Shown: one piece after another, positions 61,110 through 64,000 of the stretch
How the letters are laid out: each line of letters begins with the position of its first letter
Numbering within the stretch: position 1 is the stretch's first letter
Source of the DNA: an uncultured Gelidibacter sp.
GTDB taxonomy: Bacteria > Bacteroidota > Bacteroidia > Flavobacteriales > Flavobacteriaceae
Direction: 5' to 3'
DNA length: 64,000 nucleotides
Assembly: GCF_947500795.1 (NCBI RefSeq)
Contig: NZ_CANMTE010000003.1
Location: forward strand, 372,001-436,000
Notes under the pieces: model-generated
What the model saw: only the letters and a program-made list of their open reading frames with translations
The model's database searches: none
Told to the model about the DNA's origin: nothing
Position numbers and translations under genes: made by a program

Positions 61110-62495
61110 TTAGATTTTTGGGACGGTCACACTTGAACCAATCCAACATCCAATTCTAATTGTTGTACCACCGTTTCCAGCTGTAAAGATCTCAGATCTT
61201 TGAGGTGCTTTACCTTCAAAGTTCGCAGCTAAACCTTCAGCATAAGATTTTAAGTTAGCATCTACTCTACCTGCTTTTCTAGCTTCAGCAGCTGCCAACC
61301 AGAATACCGCTCTTTTGTTAAACTGATTGTCTCCACAGTTATTTGCACTTGCAGCATACATGTTAGCAATTTCAATATGTGCCCTACCGTTTGATGGGTT
61401 AAGCGCTAATGATTTTTGGAAGTAATTTCTTGCAGCACCGTAGTTACCTTGAGATTTTAAACTTTTTCCGAAACGCATTGCTAATTTAGATTTTTTCAAT
61501 GGATCTGTTTCCAAATCATAAGATTGATCTAAATATGGTTTTGCTTCTTTCTCCTTACCTTGTTTCATCAACAAGTTATATACAAAGTATTTCGTATCTG
61601 CTGATGGAGAAGATGCATCATAAGCTTTTACTAATTCAGTATATAAAGGATCGTCAGTACATTCTTTGTTGAACATTCTGTTTACAGCACGTTTCAACCA
61701 AACTGCATCATTTTTATACTTTTCAAAGTCTCTTGTGTATAAAGGAATCAACACCTCACAGTTAGCTAATTTACCTAGTTTACCGTCAATACTGCTAGAG
61801 ATTTTATCATAAGCCTCTAAATAGCTTTCGTATTGTTTTTTGTATTGTCCTTCAGTTTTTGTAAGCGCAGTACCAGCTTCTTCCTTTTCAACAAGTGGGT
61901 TTAACTTTTGAGTATAATTGTCAATTTCTTGTCCAATTTTATCAGTGATGTCGTCATACTTGTCAAATACATTCTGTACTTCAACTTCTTTAGCTTCGTG
62001 CATATCAACTATTGTTGAGAAATACACATATAAACCTTTAGGGTTAGTGAAGCTTTCAGGTGCTGTTTTATATATGTTATCAAAAGCATCATAAACTTGT
62101 TTGTTGCTTAAGCCTAAAGCTTGTCTGTTATCATATTTCAACATCGCTTTATCTTGTAAAATATCTCCTGCCTTATATTTGTTAGGAAAGTTAACAAGAC
62201 CTTCATCCCAAAGTTTCATCAAGTCATTTACATAATTAACTTGCTCTGCTCCAGTTGAGTTATCAATTTTATGCTTTAAAACTCTTTCACCGTAGTAATA
62301 GATAGCATAATTGAATTTAGGACATTTGCTACGTAGTTTTTTAAATGGTTCGTATGCCTCATCATACTTTTTGCTTTTTGCATAATCATTAAGCAAAGTT
62401 AAGTTTAACATACATTCTTCATCCTGTTGAGCAAAGCCAACATTGAACCCCATAAACAACGTAAGTAGGATTAAAGTAACTTGTTTTTTCATCAT
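61110..62495 (-). CDS. Exported tetratricopeptide-repeat protein
   Basis: The 461-residue protein has a signal peptide (MKKQVTLILLTLFMGFNVGFAQ), helical repeats through most of its length and clear TPRs near the C terminus (YGAARNYFQKSLALNPSNGRAHIEIANMYAAS). The repeats suggest a protein-protein scaffold in the periplasm. It is conserved in flavobacteria between an outer-membrane protein and lptC, but the role is not known. Two ATGs one codon apart (62495, 62492) are possible starts. Confidence 0.85.
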   Translation of the reverse strand: MMKKQVTLILLTLFMGFNVGFAQQDEECMLNLTLLNDYAKSKKYDEAYEPFKKLRSKCPKFNYAIYYYGERVLKHKIDNSTGAEQVNYVNDLMKLWDEGLVNFPNKYKAGDILQDKAMLKYDNRQALGLSNKQVYDAFDNIYKTAPESFTNPKGLYVYFSTIVDMHEAKEVEVQNVFDKYDDITDKIGQEIDNYTQKLNPLVEKEEAGTALTKTEGQYKKQYESYLEAYDKISSSIDGKLGKLANCEVLIPLYTRDFEKYKNDAVWLKRAVNRMFNKECTDDPLYTELVKAYDASSPSADTKYFVYNLLMKQGKEKEAKPYLDQSYDLETDPLKKSKLAMRFGKSLKSQGNYGAARNYFQKSLALNPSNGRAHIEIANMYAASANNCGDNQFNKRAVFWLAAAEARKAGRVDANLKSYAEGLAANFEGKAPQRSEIFTAGNGGTTIRIGCWIGSSVTVPKI

Positions 62496-62510
62496 CTTAA
62501 TTTTATTCGG

Positions 62511-63815
62511 TTAATTGTATTTACGTTTTTGGAACCATTGGTCATTTAAAGATAGACTAATTTGCAAATTCATAAAATTTTCTTGAATTAAATTTGCTTT
62601 AGTTGTCCCCTTGTTACCTATCTCAAAACCTATATTGGCATTAGAGAAAATGTTTCCAACTGGTAACCCAACTCCAAAAGATATGCCAAACTCATTAATA
62701 GTCTCATTATTTATTTCTAGACCAGTGTTCTCATAGTGCACACCAGCTCTATAAACAACTCTGTCCCAATAGCTTGAAAAAGAATTGTATTTTGGAATAT
62801 AAAATCCACCAAGAGCAATTGTGGACGCATTTACAAACTTAGCATTATTAATGGCAAAGATTGGATTATCAAATTCACTAGTGTTTTGCAAGGTATATTC
62901 AGCCCCTACAAACCATTTTTGAGGTTGACCGATACCAGTTCCAAATGAGAATTTAGACGGTAAGGTTAAATCTGTTTTTTGAAGATTTTGACCTTCTAGA
63001 TCGGCCACAATCGTATTAACAATAATTTCTTGTTCGGTACCAGGACTCACAACAACTGTTGAAAATACACGTTGATTATCAGACGTCAACTTGCTTTTTG
63101 GCATATAGGTTACCCCTGTAGTCAATTGCAATTTATCTGAAACCATGGTCTTATAACTCAATCCAAAGTTAAGATTCACGCCGCTTAAATCAGAGCGATT
63201 GCTTTCTTTAGAATGATATTGTAAAGGTTCTCCATCTTGGTAACCAAACTGTAAGGCGCTATTTTGGATGTTTCCAAAGTTATAGCTGGCATCCACACCT
63301 ATGCCTAAGTTTGGTGTAATTTGATAGCCCAAACCTAAAAATGCTTTATTGAGTCCACCTTCACCTCTATAACGGTTATCTAAATTTCCGTCAGCGTTAG
63401 AAGATTCCAACTTATAACCTACTGAACTATAAGGTAACAATCCAAAACCTAATCCGAATTTTCCCATTGGCACAGCAAGCGCTAAATAATCGAAAGTTGT
63501 AGCATTCCCTTTTTGGCTTCCACCGTCAGATTTAAGAGTTAAATTACTAGAGCTTCCGCCCACTGTAAATTTAACAGGTCTGTTTTCATTGTTCCAACCC
63601 TTAAGATTGTTACCCGCGTAACCAGCAGGGTTACGCAAGTTAACGTGGATGCTGTCTGTAAAAATACTTAAGCCACCCATGCTTCTGTTTTCTACTGTTC
63701 CTTTAAATTTTAAAGTCCCAATGCCGTAAAATGAATATGGAGATGCTGTACCGTCTTGTGCTTGCGCTTGAATGGCAAAAACGGTGATGAAAACTATTAC
63801 AAGTTTTTTTATCAT
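62511..63815 (-). CDS. Outer-membrane beta-barrel protein (OMPP1/FadL-like)
   Basis: The 434-residue protein has a signal peptide (about 1-19, ending AQAQ) and the beginning SPYSFYGIGTLKFKGTVENRSMGGLSIF, then SIHVNLRNPAGYA, the NPA motif of FadL-type barrels. Strands with alternating aromatic and small residues fill the rest, and the C terminus is MNLQISLSLNDQWFQ. It may transport hydrophobic compounds. Its ATG overlaps the coaX stop (TAATG on the minus strand). Confidence 0.82.
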   Translation of the reverse strand: MIKKLVIVFITVFAIQAQAQDGTASPYSFYGIGTLKFKGTVENRSMGGLSIFTDSIHVNLRNPAGYAGNNLKGWNNENRPVKFTVGGSSSNLTLKSDGGSQKGNATTFDYLALAVPMGKFGLGFGLLPYSSVGYKLESSNADGNLDNRYRGEGGLNKAFLGLGYQITPNLGIGVDASYNFGNIQNSALQFGYQDGEPLQYHSKESNRSDLSGVNLNFGLSYKTMVSDKLQLTTGVTYMPKSKLTSDNQRVFSTVVVSPGTEQEIIVNTIVADLEGQNLQKTDLTLPSKFSFGTGIGQPQKWFVGAEYTLQNTSEFDNPIFAINNAKFVNASTIALGGFYIPKYNSFSSYWDRVVYRAGVHYENTGLEINNETINEFGISFGVGLPVGNIFSNANIGFEIGNKGTTKANLIQENFMNLQISLSLNDQWFQKRKYN

Positions 63816-64000
63816 TAGTGTGTATTATATTCTAAAATAAAGTTCAATCCCTCTAAAAGAAAATTCGAGTTGGCAAATATGCTATTTTTTAATTGCTTTG
63901 ACAAGAAAATGGCATCTCCTCCTGTTAAAATAACTGTTAAATCTGAATAATTTTCGCGATAATCAGCTATGACTCCGTCAATTTCTTTGATAATCCCAAG
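63815..64000 (-). CDS. coaX: Type III pantothenate kinase, C-terminal end only
   Basis: The last 61 residues before the TAA are visible. ENYSDLTVILTGGDAIFLSKQL and FANSNFLLEGLNFILEYN match the end of CoaX, which phosphorylates pantothenate in coenzyme A synthesis; the TGGDA box belongs to the ASKHA fold's adenosine motif. The 5' part lies beyond the right edge. It appears to head the following envelope operon. Confidence 0.88.
   Translation of the reverse strand, partial: LGIIKEIDGVIADYRENYSDLTVILTGGDAIFLSKQLKNSIFANSNFLLEGLNFILEYNTH

Overview
The window looks like the chromosome of a marine-type Flavobacteriaceae bacterium (phylum Bacteroidota). The evidence is the AT-rich sequence, promoter boxes of the TTG / TAnnTTTG type, few Shine-Dalgarno motifs with frequent TTG and GTG starts, a type IX secretion (T9SS) C-terminal tail, UpxY-type antitermination, the flavobacterial dcw order, a class II HMG-CoA reductase with a GYDIA-type GHMP kinase, and several peptide (POT) transporters beside a DPP-IV-like peptidase. 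I cannot name the species.

Layout. (1) 1-11.9 kb, minus strand: a surface-polysaccharide locus led by an UpxY antiterminator. It carries GDP-fucose genes (gmd, fcl), a UDP-glucose dehydrogenase, a WlbA/WlbB pair for UDP-2,3-diacetamido-glucuronate, dTDP-4-keto-6-deoxyglucose genes (rmlB, rmlA), a UDP-GlcNAc 2-epimerase, a Wzx-like flippase and a pyruvyltransferase-family gene cut by the left edge. (2) 12.4-18.2 kb, plus strand: a T9SS-exported protein, then a cassette of a small secreted protein, an HPr-kinase-like ATPase and a nucleotidyltransferase-fold protein, then a small beta-barrel protein. (3) 18.2-19.6 kb: a four-unit structured repeat array ending in the terminator of a tRNA-Arg(UCG) gene, then yqeY. 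(4) 19.7-36.0 kb, minus strand: a complete dcw (division and cell wall) cluster mraZ-rsmH-ftsL-ftsI-murE-mraY-[four-helix-bundle gene]-murD-ftsW-murG-murC-ftsQ-ftsA-ftsZ. (5) 36.2-46.5 kb: alpha/beta hydrolase, engB, the tail-specific protease, surE, lpxB, two NlpC/P60 lipoproteins, a ComEC-like protein and a thioredoxin-fold protein. (6) 46.6-54.0 kb, minus strand: three paralogous POT transporters and a DPP-IV-like peptidase. (7) 54.1-56.4 kb, plus strand: two genes of the mevalonate pathway. (8) 56.5-64.0 kb, minus strand: an envelope block coaX-OMP-TPR-lptC-small protein-CNNM/CorC-ppiD.

The least explained signal is a set of seven-base tandem repeat arrays in the spacers of the dcw operon. 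They run up to the start codons of murD, the inserted four-helix-bundle gene and mraY; for murD and mraY the ATG falls in the repeat phase. Other arrays follow murE (about nine perfect copies) and cover the 3' end of murG. Also notable are three exact GTGGTAA boxes at 10-base spacing in front of mraZ, the kinase/nucleotidyltransferase/small-peptide cassette, and the repeat array behind the tRNA. All functional calls come from reading motifs and recalling families; no database search was run.
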